From Deltaproteobacteria bacterium (GTDB lineage Bacteria > Myxococcota_A > UBA796 > SXON01), in assembly GCA_014191855.1 (NCBI GenBank), contig BJHF01000019.1, positions 1 through 64,000 on the forward strand: a stretch of 64,000 nt of DNA, given 5' to 3'. Of the stretch, positions 33,714 through 42,621 are shown in pieces. The translations under genes and the position numbers were made by a program. Below the pieces are notes generated by a model, which saw only the letters and a program-made list of their open reading frames with translations, made no database searches and was not told the origin of the DNA. Numbering within the stretch: the first letter of the stretch is position 1; every line of letters begins with the position of its first letter.

Positions 33714-35363
33714 ATGCGAACCGCCTTCGTTCTCGCCGCCTGCTCCCTGATCCTCGGCTGCGAACCTGAACCGGAGCCTGGTCCGGGCGGGGGCGAAACC
33801 GCGGCCGACAGCGGAGATACGGCCAGTTCGGGGGTGGACAGCGCCCAGTGGTGCGCCGACAACGGCTTCGGCGCCTCGATCCCGTGGGACGGCGTTGGCC
33901 CCTACGGCACGCTGCGCCATGAGCTCGCTGAGGACTTCGACTTTCCGCAAGTGGATGGTTCCACGTGGAACTTCAAGGAGCGCTGGACCGGCTGCGAGAA
34001 CTACATCTTCGTGCCCGACGACATCGTGCGCGACGTGAGCGACGAGGAGACGATCTGGTCGAAGGACGTGGACGATCTGCTGGAGGGCTCGCCGCGAAAC
34101 ACCCACTACTTCTTCGCCTCCGTGCTCAAAGACGACGAAGCTGCGGCCAACATCGAGATCATCACGGAGCAGGTTGACAAACAACTTGGCCGAATGGACG
34201 CCGACGATGCGGCATGGTGGGCGGAGCGCGTTCACATCGGCGCGGTGCCGCTCAAGGACATGGATGGGTGGACCCCACAAACCATCCGCAATGGGATTGG
34301 CGAATCCGGCCTCGGCATCGACCGCTACCAGACGATCCACGGCATCGGCTCGTTCGCGGACGACACGCGCCCGGACAACGCCAACCCGGGCTGGCCCTTC
34401 CAGAACAACCTCGCCTTCGCCGCTCACGAAGCCAGGTATTTCAATATGGAGGCCAAGCGGCAGGAAGCCCTGGACGCGGAAGACCCCACGCTCGTGCAGC
34501 TCTGGAACGGCGAGGTGATCGCCGAGTACGCCGACATGGAGGCCGCGCTGCCCTCCGCCGCGGAGATGGCGGAGTTCGACACCTTCGAGATCGACATCGA
34601 CATGCGCTGCCCGGATCACGACGCACTCGAGCCCGGCAATTGCGGTGCATGGGACTACATCGCCGCGTTCTACGTGCAGGATGCCGATGGAGCCTGGATC
34701 GAGCTTTCCCGCTTCATCACCAGCTACCACCGCGAAACGCGCTGGGTCGCCGACGCCACGCCCATGATGGCGCATCTGCTTGACGGCGGCACGAGAAACT
34801 TCCGATGGAGCTGGGCCCCCTCGTGGAACACCCAGCCGACGGAAACCCGCGTTCAACTACGGTTCTCGAACAACGGCAAGGGCGTGAAGCCGCGCGCGGC
34901 GACGCTCATCGCAACCGGAGGCAGCTTCAACTCGGCCTACAACGACGGCCGCGTGCCCATCGACGTGCCGGTCTCGACCGCAGCCAAGCAGGTTCAGCTC
35001 TGGGCGGTGACCACCGGCCACGGGGCCAACACCGGCTCCTGCGCCGAATTCTGCAATCACCAGCACGAGTTTACGGTGGATGGGAACGCCCATCTGCAGG
35101 AGTTCCCCGACGCGCAAACCGCCCAGGGTTGCATCGACGAGATCGAGGGCCAGATGGTGCCGAACCAGTCGGGGACGTGGTGGTACGGGCGCGGCGGCTG
35201 GTGCCCGGGGGAGGTGGTTCACCCCTACGTGGTCGACGTAACGGACGATGCGGGCTCCGACGGCGTGGCCACCGTGGGCTACCGCGGGCTGTACGAGGGG
35301 AGTACGCCACCGGATAATGCAGGGGATATCGTACTGAATGCGTGGTTGGTGGTGTACGAGTAG
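33714..35363 (+). CDS. Lipoprotein with PNGase F-like domain
   Basis: The 549-residue product has a lipobox (AFVLAACSLILGC) and a Pro/Glu/Gly and Asp/Ser-rich linker. An N-terminal domain of unknown family (about 50-300) follows. The C-terminal about 230 residues match the two jelly-roll domains of peptide-N-glycosidase F: CGAWDYIAAFYV, IELSRFITSYHRETRW, CAEFCNHQHEFTV and a late GRGGWCPGEVVHPYVVDV. PNGase F removes N-glycans from proteins. Whether catalytic Asp/Glu residues are kept cannot be settled by eye. The ATG is the first one giving a signal peptide. It is divergent from the ncRNA. Confidence 0.78.
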   Translation: MRTAFVLAACSLILGCEPEPEPGPGGGETAADSGDTASSGVDSAQWCADNGFGASIPWDGVGPYGTLRHELAEDFDFPQVDGSTWNFKERWTGCENYIFVPDDIVRDVSDEETIWSKDVDDLLEGSPRNTHYFFASVLKDDEAAANIEIITEQVDKQLGRMDADDAAWWAERVHIGAVPLKDMDGWTPQTIRNGIGESGLGIDRYQTIHGIGSFADDTRPDNANPGWPFQNNLAFAAHEARYFNMEAKRQEALDAEDPTLVQLWNGEVIAEYADMEAALPSAAEMAEFDTFEIDIDMRCPDHDALEPGNCGAWDYIAAFYVQDADGAWIELSRFITSYHRETRWVADATPMMAHLLDGGTRNFRWSWAPSWNTQPTETRVQLRFSNNGKGVKPRAATLIATGGSFNSAYNDGRVPIDVPVSTAAKQVQLWAVTTGHGANTGSCAEFCNHQHEFTVDGNAHLQEFPDAQTAQGCIDEIEGQMVPNQSGTWWYGRGGWCPGEVVHPYVVDVTDDAGSDGVATVGYRGLYEGSTPPDNAGDIVLNAWLVVYE

Positions 35364-35374
35364 CGAGCCGCTAC
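35360..35374. terminator. Hairpin spanning both convergent stop codons
   Basis: GTAGCG-AGC-CGCTAC forms a perfect 6-bp stem that contains the TAG of the PNGase F-like gene (35361-35363) and the TAG of the cNMP-binding gene (35371-35373, minus). It has no U-tract, so it is at best a weak bidirectional terminator. Confidence 0.35.
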
Positions 35375-36363
35375 ACGCTCCCCCAGCGCCCGCTCAGCCG
35401 CACGACATGCTCGTTCGCCAAGCGGAGCTGCGCCGACAAGGCATCGATCATCCCGCGGCGGAAGGCGCGGCCTTCGGCGCCCATATCGGCCTCCAAGGCG
35501 CGGTAATCGTCGTGGGTGATCCGGAGGAGCCACGTCGGCTGCACCGCCCGGACGGTGGCAGAGCGCCCGCCCTGGTCGGCGAGGGCTACGGCGCCGATCA
35601 CGTGCCCGGGCCCGAGCTCGGCCACGCGCTCAACCCGATCTTCATCCACCGACCGGTACACCGCGACGCGGCCTTCCGCCACGATGAACGCCTCATCTCC
35701 GTACTCGCCTTCGTGGAGCACCGTCTCCCCCTGGGCCATGGGGATGACCTGGAACCGGGCAGCCAGCCGCTCCAGCGCGGCTTCGTCCCGCATCGCGAAC
35801 CCCGGGGTGTTTCGCAGGACATTCGCCGACTTCGGCATCGGCGTTTTCGGCCGCGCCCCCGCCAGACCGAGACTGGAGGCCAGGCGGGACAGGAGCCCGC
35901 GGCCGGTGCGTTCCCGAACCACCTCGCCCTCCGCAAGGGCGCCGATCCGCAGATCGGCCGCGCGCAGCCGCATGGCGATCGTGCGCATTGCCTGAGATTC
36001 GAGGCGCTGCACCACCGGATTGTCGCGCATCCGCATGAACCGGAGCCCCTCGTCGTCCAGCAGCAGCAAGCGCACGACGCTCTCGCTCACGACGGTGGCC
36101 GCGCGCCGGTCGAGCGAGCCGAACATCGCCATCTCGCCTACCGTTTCACCCGGCCCGATGCGGCCGAGCTTCGCGCCGTTCTGCGTGGCCACGAGGTGCC
36201 CCTCAACGACGTAGCAGAGGCTGCGGTCCGACTCGCCCTCCATGAGCAGCTCTTCACCCGGGCCCAGGTCGAACGCGCGGAAGGCGGCCTGCGCTTCGTC
36301 GCGATCCACGTCGGAAAGGCCGTGCAACAGGCCGCTCCGCTCGAAGATGCGCGGATCGCTCAC
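35371..36363 (-). CDS. Protein with two cyclic-nucleotide-binding domains
   Basis: From the GTG at 36363 the 330-residue product has two cNMP-binding (CAP-type) beta-barrels. The first (about residues 20-125) has LGPGEELLMEGESDRSLCYV and GETVGEMAMFGSLDRRAATV. The second (about 215-300) has MAQGETVLHEGEYGDEAFIV and GHVIGAVALADQGGRSATV. No DNA-binding HTH or catalytic domain is present. The RAAT and RSAT positions keep the phosphate-contacting Arg in both. It overlaps the upstream gene's stop (GTGA). It may be a second-messenger-responsive regulator acting by protein contact. Confidence 0.8.
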   Translation of the reverse strand: MSDPRIFERSGLLHGLSDVDRDEAQAAFRAFDLGPGEELLMEGESDRSLCYVVEGHLVATQNGAKLGRIGPGETVGEMAMFGSLDRRAATVVSESVVRLLLLDDEGLRFMRMRDNPVVQRLESQAMRTIAMRLRAADLRIGALAEGEVVRERTGRGLLSRLASSLGLAGARPKTPMPKSANVLRNTPGFAMRDEAALERLAARFQVIPMAQGETVLHEGEYGDEAFIVAEGRVAVYRSVDEDRVERVAELGPGHVIGAVALADQGGRSATVRAVQPTWLLRITHDDYRALEADMGAEGRAFRRGMIDALSAQLRLANEHVVRLSGRWGSV

Positions 36364-36776
36364 CGCGCGGCACGGACGAGGGCGAGGCCCGCGTCGAACT
36401 CTAAGACGGCGTCGCGACGCTGAGCCGACTCGGCAGCCGCCTGTGCCCGCGCTTCCGCGAGCCGCGAGCCGTCGATGAGCCCCACCGCGTACGAAACCGC
36501 GGCCGCTCCCACGCCCACCGCCATGACGTTCTGCAAGTCCCCCATCGCCACTTCGTCGTCGGCCTCGATGGCGGCCGCCCGCTCCACCCCTGCCCACGTG
36601 GCCACGCCAACGCCGCCCGCCTGGGTAACCGCGTAGAGCACGCCGCGAACCGGGTGTTTCCACGCGAACTGGGGCACACCGAACGGCACGACCGCCAACC
36701 CCGCGTCGGGCAGCGATTCAGGCTCGGGTTCCGTGGCGAGCGCGGCGGAGAGCAAGAGGAGGAGCACGGGGGCCAT
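36360..36776 (-). CDS. Small secreted/membrane protein, unknown
   Basis: The 138-residue product has a signal peptide (APVLLLLLSAALA), a WKHPVRGVLYAVTQAGGVG segment with two weakly hydrophobic helices, and an Ala/Arg-rich C-terminus. This layout recalls DUF5683-type proteins, but I cannot assign it firmly. It is translationally coupled to the dual cNMP-binding gene. Confidence 0.5.
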   Translation of the reverse strand: MAPVLLLLLSAALATEPEPESLPDAGLAVVPFGVPQFAWKHPVRGVLYAVTQAGGVGVATWAGVERAAAIEADDEVAMGDLQNVMAVGVGAAAVSYAVGLIDGSRLAEARAQAAAESAQRRDAVLEFDAGLALVRAAR

Positions 36777-36834
36777 CTATCAAGAATCCGTGTGGTCGGT
36801 CGCCGGAGCCACGGCTCGCCCGCAGCCGCTGGCC

Positions 36835-37491
36835 CTACTTCGCGCCCACCGGCACCGCCTTCACCTTGGCCTTGCCCTCTTCCACCACGACGCGGAACTT
36901 CACAGACTCCACATTGTAGGTGCTTTTGATCTGACGCACCTGCTTGTTGAGGGCCTCGCGCACCGCGTCGAACCCGAGCTCCGTCGACTGCCCGCACGCC
37001 TTCCGGGCCTCCATGTACTTGTCGTACACCAGCTTGTAGGCGCGCTCCTCCCGCTCCATCCGCTCGGAGCGCTCCCGCAGCACCTGCTCTTGCTCGGCCT
37101 GTTTGGCTTCGGCATGCTCGTCCACCTTCGTTCCCGCTGCCAGCGCCGCCGCAGCCCGCGCCGCGGCCTGGGCCACTTTCGCGTCGGCCTTGAAGCGCAT
37201 CTTCGGATGGGTGCCATCCTCCATCATCTTGAGGTTGCGCGTCCAGTACAGCTCGAAGATCTGAAAGCGAGCCTTGAGGCCCTGAAACTTGAACTGCTGG
37301 GTGGGGTTCTTGATCTGCTCTTCGACGAGCTCCCGGATCGTGCGCTGCAGCTCCTGCCGATCCCGGTAGGGTTCCACCCGGTCGATCCCGGCGAAGTACT
37401 TCTCGTAGTTCATCTTGAGCAGGAACATTTTCTGCTCGAGCTCCTCAAGGCGACCCCGCAGGCTCTGGTTCGTCCGCTCGATGCGCGCCAT
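36835..37491 (-). CDS. Coiled-coil protein, MXAN_5187 C-terminal-domain-like
   Basis: This 218-residue, highly charged protein has an N-terminal coiled coil (LRGRLEELEQKMFLLKMNYE) and then the segment EKYFAGIDRVEPYRDRQELQ with FKFQGLKARFQIFELYW. That matches my recollection of the MXAN_5187 C-terminal domain of myxobacteria. A second helical, Lys/Glu-rich half ends with a short beta-like tail. No signal peptide is present, so it is cytoplasmic. It is divergent from the response regulator, with 45 bp between starts. Confidence 0.6.
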   Translation of the reverse strand: MARIERTNQSLRGRLEELEQKMFLLKMNYEKYFAGIDRVEPYRDRQELQRTIRELVEEQIKNPTQQFKFQGLKARFQIFELYWTRNLKMMEDGTHPKMRFKADAKVAQAAARAAAALAAGTKVDEHAEAKQAEQEQVLRERSERMEREERAYKLVYDKYMEARKACGQSTELGFDAVREALNKQVRQIKSTYNVESVKFRVVVEEGKAKVKAVPVGAK

Positions 37492-37536
37492 GCCGACTCC
37501 CGCCGGAGGGAATACCATGCGCGGGAGGCCGCCGCG

Positions 37537-38211
37537 ATGTCGACACACATCCTCGTCGTCGACGACGAGGTCGCGATCCACGAGCTGGTCGCCGAATACC
37601 TGCGCGGGCGCGACTGGACGGTGGACGTTGCGCGGGACGGTCGGGAGGCTCGCGCGCTGCTCGCATTGCACCGCTACGACGTGCTCCTCACCGATCTCAA
37701 GCTGCCCGACACGGACGGTCTCGATCTCGTTCGCCACGCCAGCCGCAAGCTGCCGCCGGTGCCGGGCGTGGTCATGACGGGGTACGCCACGGTGGACCAC
37801 GTGGTGCGCGCGCTCCGCCTCGGCGCGGCCGACTTCGTACTCAAGCCCTTCAAGCTGCGCGATCTGCACGCGCTGCTGGAGGCGGCGGTGGTGCGGGCCC
37901 AGCAGCAACGCGAAACGACCTCCCTCGCCCGCGCGGTCGAGTTCTTCTCGGCGGCGGAGGTGGCGGAAGACCGGGCAGCCGCGCTCGCCCTCACCGGTTC
38001 GTTGGTGGACACGGTGGCGGCCATGGATGGCGTTTCCTATGTGGAGATTGCGCGCGGCGGCACTCAGCTCGTGCAGTTGGGCACCCGCACCGGCGAGGTG
38101 GCAGAATGGCCGCTCCCGGGCGCGCATGTGCTCCGGGTGTCGCCGACGACCGCCAAGGTTCGTCCGTACGTCCTCGCCGCCGAGCGCGCGCTGCGTCGCG
38201 GCGGCTTCTGA
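37537..38211 (+). CDS. Response regulator with novel C-terminal domain
   Basis: The 224-residue product has a REC domain (residues 1-120) with Asp-Asp acidic pocket (VVDDE), phosphoacceptor Asp53 (LLTDLKLPD), Thr/Ser switch and Lys103 (VLKPF). The remaining 100 residues (DRAAALALTGSLVDTVAAMDG, VSYVEIARGGTQLVQLG) do not form a recognised DNA-binding or enzymatic output. They look like a small alpha/beta domain, possibly roadblock-like. No sensor kinase is adjacent, so it is an orphan regulator. Confidence 0.8.
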   Translation: MSTHILVVDDEVAIHELVAEYLRGRDWTVDVARDGREARALLALHRYDVLLTDLKLPDTDGLDLVRHASRKLPPVPGVVMTGYATVDHVVRALRLGAADFVLKPFKLRDLHALLEAAVVRAQQQRETTSLARAVEFFSAAEVAEDRAAALALTGSLVDTVAAMDGVSYVEIARGGTQLVQLGTRTGEVAEWPLPGAHVLRVSPTTAKVRPYVLAAERALRRGGF

Positions 38212-38215
38212 GCCG

Positions 38216-38971
38216 ATGGAGCTCGCTGCTGATTGGCTTCCCTCAGAGGCCGTATGGAGCCTCCCGGTCGCCGACACCCGCTCGGCGCTCTCGTCGGTCA
38301 CCCTCCGATGGGACGATCGTTTCGGGGTAGACGCCACGATCGGCGCCGATTTTCCCATCGTGGGGGTGCGCGCTGGCAAGCTGCGGTTCGGCTTCGGCAT
38401 CACCGCCCAGGGCAACATGGGTTTTGAGCCCAACGACGACCTGCGCTTCGATCTGGAGACCTTCGACGGCACCTTCGCGTTTCCGCTGGACGCGCGCTTC
38501 GGCCCCTGGTCCGCCCGCCTCGATCTCGCGCATACGAGCGCCCATTTCGCGGACGGCGTGCGGGACAACGCGGCGCTGCCCGCTTCGCCCGACGGCTACA
38601 GCCGGGAGTGGATCCGGCTCTTGGCCAGCCGCGAGCTCGGACCGGCCCGACTCTACGCCGGCGGGCGCGCCCTGCTCCACGACACGCGGGGCGCGGAGCC
38701 CTTCGGGGTACAGGTTGGTGGCGAGCTCTCCCCCGCCTGGGCGATCGCCCCCTACCTCGCCGCAGACGTGCAGCTCGCCGATGAAGCGAATTGGGAGCCA
38801 GCGCTGAGCGCGCAGCTTGGCGTGTGGGCCCGGCCGACGCCGGGAACCCGGGCGCGGCTGGCGGTCACTGGCCGCTACGGCCCGGAGGACACGGGCAAGC
38901 TCACGGGCCAGAAGGAGGCGTGGATCGGGGTGCTGTTCGGCTTTGATCGTACGGGGGCGCTGCCGAGGTAG
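38216..38971 (+). CDS. DUF1207-like outer-membrane protein
   Basis: This 251-residue protein is rich in amphipathic strands with alternating aromatic residues (VTLRWDDRFGVDATIG, LRFGFGITAQGNMGF, RFDLETFDGTFAFPL). The segment SREWIRLLASRELGPARLYAGG resembles DUF1207 proteins. No signal peptide is visible from the ATG at 38216, which lies 4 bp after the response regulator stop; a longer start would overlap that gene. The subcellular location is inferred from composition. Confidence 0.55.
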   Translation: MELAADWLPSEAVWSLPVADTRSALSSVTLRWDDRFGVDATIGADFPIVGVRAGKLRFGFGITAQGNMGFEPNDDLRFDLETFDGTFAFPLDARFGPWSARLDLAHTSAHFADGVRDNAALPASPDGYSREWIRLLASRELGPARLYAGGRALLHDTRGAEPFGVQVGGELSPAWAIAPYLAADVQLADEANWEPALSAQLGVWARPTPGTRARLAVTGRYGPEDTGKLTGQKEAWIGVLFGFDRTGALPR

Positions 38972-38974
38972 CGG

Positions 38975-39541
38975 TCAGAAGGTCCCGACCCACGCCACGC
39001 CGCCGGGCGTCGGGATCAGTGCGACGCGGATCGGGGCCTTGTCGTCGACCGCGAACTGGATCGGGCCCCCGATGCAGCCAAGCGTGGCCCCCACCACCAG
39101 CGTTGGCCCGGTAACTTCGTAAGCACCGACGGCGGCGAACACCGGCGACAAGGCGACGAGACCAATGCCCGTGTACCCAAGGATCAACCCTGTGGCCGGC
39201 CGCTTTTGAAGGTGGCGATGCGCGACGGTTTCCGCGATGAGCACCCCCGGCGCCGCCGAAAACCCCAACGCGGCCCCGCCGACCGTCAACGAAAGCCCAA
39301 GGGTGAACTGCACTCCGGAGCCGTCGAACAGAACGATGCCGCCCCCCACCAGCACCGAGAGCGCCCCTACCCCCTCGACCACCAGGAACGCCCGACTGAG
39401 CCGGTGCGCCGCCCAGAACGCGCCGCCGGGGTCGGGAGCGGGGAGCATGTGGACATCCGGCGCCACGCGGGGAAACGCCGGTGGAGGCTCCGGCAGCGGA
39501 GCCGGCTCATCCGCCAGCGCCAGCGCCGCCAGCAGCAGCAT
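38975..39541 (-). CDS. Membrane protein with signal peptide, unknown
   Basis: The 188-residue product has a signal peptide (MLLLAALALA), a Pro-rich segment and three to four hydrophobic helices (LVVEGVGALSVLVGGGIVLF, GLSLTVGGAALGFSAAPGVL, GLILGYTGIGLVALSPVFAA). The ATG overlaps the stop of the serine hydrolase gene (ATGA), so the pair is co-translated. No family recognised. Confidence 0.55.
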   Translation of the reverse strand: MLLLAALALADEPAPLPEPPPAFPRVAPDVHMLPAPDPGGAFWAAHRLSRAFLVVEGVGALSVLVGGGIVLFDGSGVQFTLGLSLTVGGAALGFSAAPGVLIAETVAHRHLQKRPATGLILGYTGIGLVALSPVFAAVGAYEVTGPTLVVGATLGCIGGPIQFAVDDKAPIRVALIPTPGGVAWVGTF

Positions 39542-41070
39542 CACGGACGCGTACCCACGTACTCCCGGTTCCTCATCCAGGTGTACGCTCCCGAATCATC
39601 CGCCACGAAGGTGAAGTCCAGCGTACCTCCGTTCACGGTCGCGTAGTAGCGATCCGTCAGGCCGGTGTAGTCCAGCTCGGCGCTGTACCCGGCGCCCAGC
39701 TCATCGAAGAACGGCACCTCGATGTTGAGGGTGCCGTCCACGTCGGTCACGTAGATCGGCCCGAGGGTCGGCTCGTCGTAGGTGCCGACCAGCTCGCCGT
39801 GGTCGGTCTCGCCCCCCGGAATCCCCGGGTTCTCCCCGGGCTCCGGGAGCAAGCCGCTCGAGAGGATGAGCTCGACGACGGAAGCCGTGAAGTCGTCACC
39901 GTAGCTGTTGCTCAGGATTGAGAAAGACAACTTCTGCTCCGGCAACACGTAGGTGGTTGACGTGAAGGACAGCGTGTTCCCGCCGTGCACGTACGCCGGG
40001 ATGTCGTAGTAGTCGTTGCCCGTCGATATGCCTTGCACGACCATCCAGCCGTATCCATAGGCCTGGGCATCCCAGGCGGGGTACAGCGGCACCTGCATCG
40101 TCGTCATCTCGCCGCGCAGCTCGTCCGAAAGCACGGTTGTGTCGCCGACAATGAAGAAGGAGCCGAACCGCGCCATGTCGCTCGCGGTGGACCAGACCAT
40201 GCCAGCCGGGCGCGTGAAGGCGTTGTCCGTCACCGCCGCCATCTCCACGGTGCCGAAGGTGTACGAGGGGCTGTCGAGCAGGTCAAAGGCGTCGTCTCCC
40301 GAAATCGTGTAGCCGGTGCCCGTTGCGTAGTTGCCCCGAGCTTCGACCTCAGATTTTCGTGCATAGGTATCGAGGAGCCCCATCGGGGCGAACACGTCGG
40401 CTTCCACGATGTCGGGCCAGGCGCGCCCGGTCGCCGCCTCGGTCATCAGCCCGGCGATCGAGAAGTTTGGATTGGAGTAGTTCCAGAACTCGCCCGGAGG
40501 AGCGAGCTCCCAGCCGCGCTCCGAGAACTCGCCCTCGGCGAGGCTGCGCAGGTACCCGTCGTCAGGGTTGTCGTCCCAGGGCGTGAAGTCGAAGAGCCCG
40601 CCTTGATGGGAGAGAAGATCATGGAGCGTCGCCGTCTCTGCCCACTCGGGGCTCAACGCCAGCGACACGCTGGGGAGGAGGTCGGCCACCGTGGAGTCGA
40701 GCGACATCGTGCCGGCCTCGACCTGTTGCAAGGCCGCGAGCGCCGTGATCTTCTTGGTGTCGCTGCCGATCTGGAACAGCGTGGCGTCGTCCACCAGCTC
40801 CTCGGTGTCGGGGTGCTTCGTGCCGAAGCTCATCACGTAGACCAGCTCCCCTTCGTACCACACCGCCACTTGAGCGCCGCTCACGTCGTTCTTGCGCAGA
40901 TCCTTGGTGATGGCGCGCTCGATGTCTTTGATCGCGTCGTCGCTGAAGAAGGCAGGAACGCCGCTATCGCCGGTGTCGGCCGAGTCGCCGGAGTCGGCCG
41001 TGTCCGCGATCTCCGCGGTGTCTTCGGGGTGAGCGACGTCGGGAGTACACGCGAGGAGGAGCAGCAACAT
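39541..41070 (-). CDS. Serine hydrolase lipoprotein (class C beta-lactamase family)
   Basis: This 509-residue protein has a lipobox (MLLLLLAC) and an Asp/Thr/Ser linker (residues 10-38). A penicillin-binding/beta-lactamase-like domain follows with SxxK as SDTK (103-106), YxN as YSN (198-200) and a late HGG box (AYVHGGNTL). These are the catalytic elements of esterase/DD-peptidase/class C-type serine hydrolases. A C-terminal beta-rich lipocalin-like tail of about 100 residues follows. Such lipoproteins act on cell-wall peptides or esters; the substrate is unknown. Three phased direct repeats lie just upstream. Confidence 0.82.
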   Translation of the reverse strand: MLLLLLACTPDVAHPEDTAEIADTADSGDSADTGDSGVPAFFSDDAIKDIERAITKDLRKNDVSGAQVAVWYEGELVYVMSFGTKHPDTEELVDDATLFQIGSDTKKITALAALQQVEAGTMSLDSTVADLLPSVSLALSPEWAETATLHDLLSHQGGLFDFTPWDDNPDDGYLRSLAEGEFSERGWELAPPGEFWNYSNPNFSIAGLMTEAATGRAWPDIVEADVFAPMGLLDTYARKSEVEARGNYATGTGYTISGDDAFDLLDSPSYTFGTVEMAAVTDNAFTRPAGMVWSTASDMARFGSFFIVGDTTVLSDELRGEMTTMQVPLYPAWDAQAYGYGWMVVQGISTGNDYYDIPAYVHGGNTLSFTSTTYVLPEQKLSFSILSNSYGDDFTASVVELILSSGLLPEPGENPGIPGGETDHGELVGTYDEPTLGPIYVTDVDGTLNIEVPFFDELGAGYSAELDYTGLTDRYYATVNGGTLDFTFVADDSGAYTWMRNREYVGTRP

Positions 41071-41113
41071 TCGCCACCTTGCCACGGCACCCTCCGGCCC
41101 GCCACCCGGTCGA

Positions 41114-41153
41114 TTCACACGGCGTTCACACCGTTGGTCGTTTCGTTTCACAC
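41114..41153. promoter_or_regulatory. Phased TTCACAC direct repeats in a divergent promoter region
   Basis: TTCACAC occurs at 41114, 41125 and 41147, followed by GG, CG and GA. The spacings are 11 and 22 bp, so all three fall on the same helix face. They lie between the serine hydrolase (-) and the membrane-protein (+) starts, a natural place for an operator. Confidence 0.5.
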
Positions 41154-41213
41154 GATCGACGCCGAGCCTCCACACCCCGGCCCTACTTGAGGAACACCCA
41201 ACCGGGAGTGAAC

Positions 41214-41825
41214 ATGGAATCGTTCAAGGACCTCTTCGACCTCATCTCCGCCAAGCCCACCGAGGCCGACACGCGGGCTCGCCGCGCCGACCTCGTGCTC
41301 CGCGCCGGCCTCGGCACCGTCGTCCTCGGCGCCGTCTACGGCCTCGCTGCCGGCAGCTCCGACCTCGGACTCGCCCTCTCCAACCTCTACAAAGTGCCGA
41401 TGGTGATTGTGCTGTCGGCGCTCTCCGCCCTGCCGCTGGGGCTGCTCGTGTGGAAGCTCACGGGCGCGGCCAATCGGATGTCCGACCTGTTCATCGGCAC
41501 CGTCGCGGGCACCTTCACCGGAGCGCTGGTCCTCGCCGCGCTCGCGCCGGTCGTCGCGCTGTACTACCACTCCAGCGCGTGGCTGGGCGGTGTGCTCGCC
41601 CTCGTTGCGGCCACCGCCGCCGCCGGACTCGGGAGCCTCACCCTGCTCCGCTCCGTCCTCAACGCCGCGCCCCCGGGGGCCGTGCGCCTCAAGTCACTCC
41701 TGCCCGTCGGCGCCATCCTGTTCATGCAATACGCCACGATGTTGCAGTTCATCCACATCGCCTCCCCCATCATCCCGGAGACCACCGTGTTCGATGGGGG
41801 TGCCGACGCCCTCTTCGGACAATGA
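41214..41825 (+). CDS. Polytopic membrane protein (Yip1-like)
   Basis: The 203-residue product has five or six hydrophobic helices after a charged N-terminal 40 residues (VLGAVYGLAAGSSDLGLALS, IVLSALSALPLGLLVWKL, GALVLAALAPVVALYYH). The helix arrangement recalls Yip1-domain proteins, also seen at 57386-58093. A GGGAG ribosome site precedes the ATG. The next gene starts 3 bp downstream. Confidence 0.6.
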   Translation: MESFKDLFDLISAKPTEADTRARRADLVLRAGLGTVVLGAVYGLAAGSSDLGLALSNLYKVPMVIVLSALSALPLGLLVWKLTGAANRMSDLFIGTVAGTFTGALVLAALAPVVALYYHSSAWLGGVLALVAATAAAGLGSLTLLRSVLNAAPPGAVRLKSLLPVGAILFMQYATMLQFIHIASPIIPETTVFDGGADALFGQ

Positions 41826-41828
41826 GCC

Positions 41829-42374
41829 ATGGACATGCGCGCGGTTCACGTCGGCACCGCAAACGGCGAAGGCATCCACTGGCACACGACTGTTCGCGGC
41901 AATGGCGAAGCCTTCTTCGCGGACGGGCACAGCGAGTGGGTTCACGATCGGGCCACGTTCGACACCGAGCAGCCGGATCGCGAGGGGCTGCGTCCGCCGC
42001 TCTTGGAGGACGCCTGGCAGCGGGTGGACCTCGTCGGCCTGGAGTGGACGCCCGACCCCAAGCTCGGCTTCGAACGCCGGGTAGACGGGTGGGCGCCGCG
42101 CACCCTCGGGAACGAGGAGCGCGCCGGCCTTGAGCTCGCCGACCCCCACATCGGCTTCTCGACCTACACTTTCGGCGCCACGGCGCTGGAGGGCGAGGTG
42201 ACCGGCCATGAGGGGATCGCGGCGAGCACGTCGCTCGGCGTGGCCGGCGTGTTCATGGCCATCGTGGCCGGGATCTTCGTAGCGCGGCGGGTGCTGCAGC
42301 GGCAGCTCCGCCGGGAGGAGGCGGATGCGTACATGGCGCGGGAGTTTGGGGAGGGGACGGGGCGGGACGGGTGA
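41829..42374 (+). CDS. C-terminally membrane-anchored protein, unknown
   Basis: The 181-residue protein has a soluble N-terminal domain of about 125 residues (VHVGTANGEGIHWHTTVRGN, RVDLVGLEWTPDPKLGFERR) and one membrane helix (VAGVFMAIVAGIFVARRVL) near the C-terminus with a charged tail. It is probably co-transcribed with the preceding membrane protein. No family recognised. Confidence 0.55.
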   Translation: MDMRAVHVGTANGEGIHWHTTVRGNGEAFFADGHSEWVHDRATFDTEQPDREGLRPPLLEDAWQRVDLVGLEWTPDPKLGFERRVDGWAPRTLGNEERAGLELADPHIGFSTYTFGATALEGEVTGHEGIAASTSLGVAGVFMAIVAGIFVARRVLQRQLRREEADAYMAREFGEGTGRDG

Positions 42375-42385
42375 ACGGGGGGCGT

Positions 42386-42406
42386 GCCGGCGCCCGGGGC
42401 GCCGGC
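42386..42406 (+). terminator. GC-rich 9-bp hairpin after the membrane-protein operon
   Basis: GCCGGCGCC-CGG-GGCGCCGGC is a perfect 9-bp stem starting 12 bp after the stop at 42374. No T-tract follows, so it is a possible rather than canonical terminator. Confidence 0.4.
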
Positions 42407-42621
42407 CCCACCCGCGACTTCGGTCCGCCTCAGGCGGAGGGCTGCGTGACGCCGAGGCCCCGTCCGGGCTCTCCATCTGGATCGGCTGTTCGTCAAGGAG
42501 CCCGAGGAGCCACGATATGCGGGTCTGTCTAATCCGGGAACCGCGGCGGAAAGCCGGCGGTTGAGGCGGATCGGGTCCGGGTTACGCAGCCTGGTGGGGG
42601 GCGCGATGCCGCGCTGGGCGG

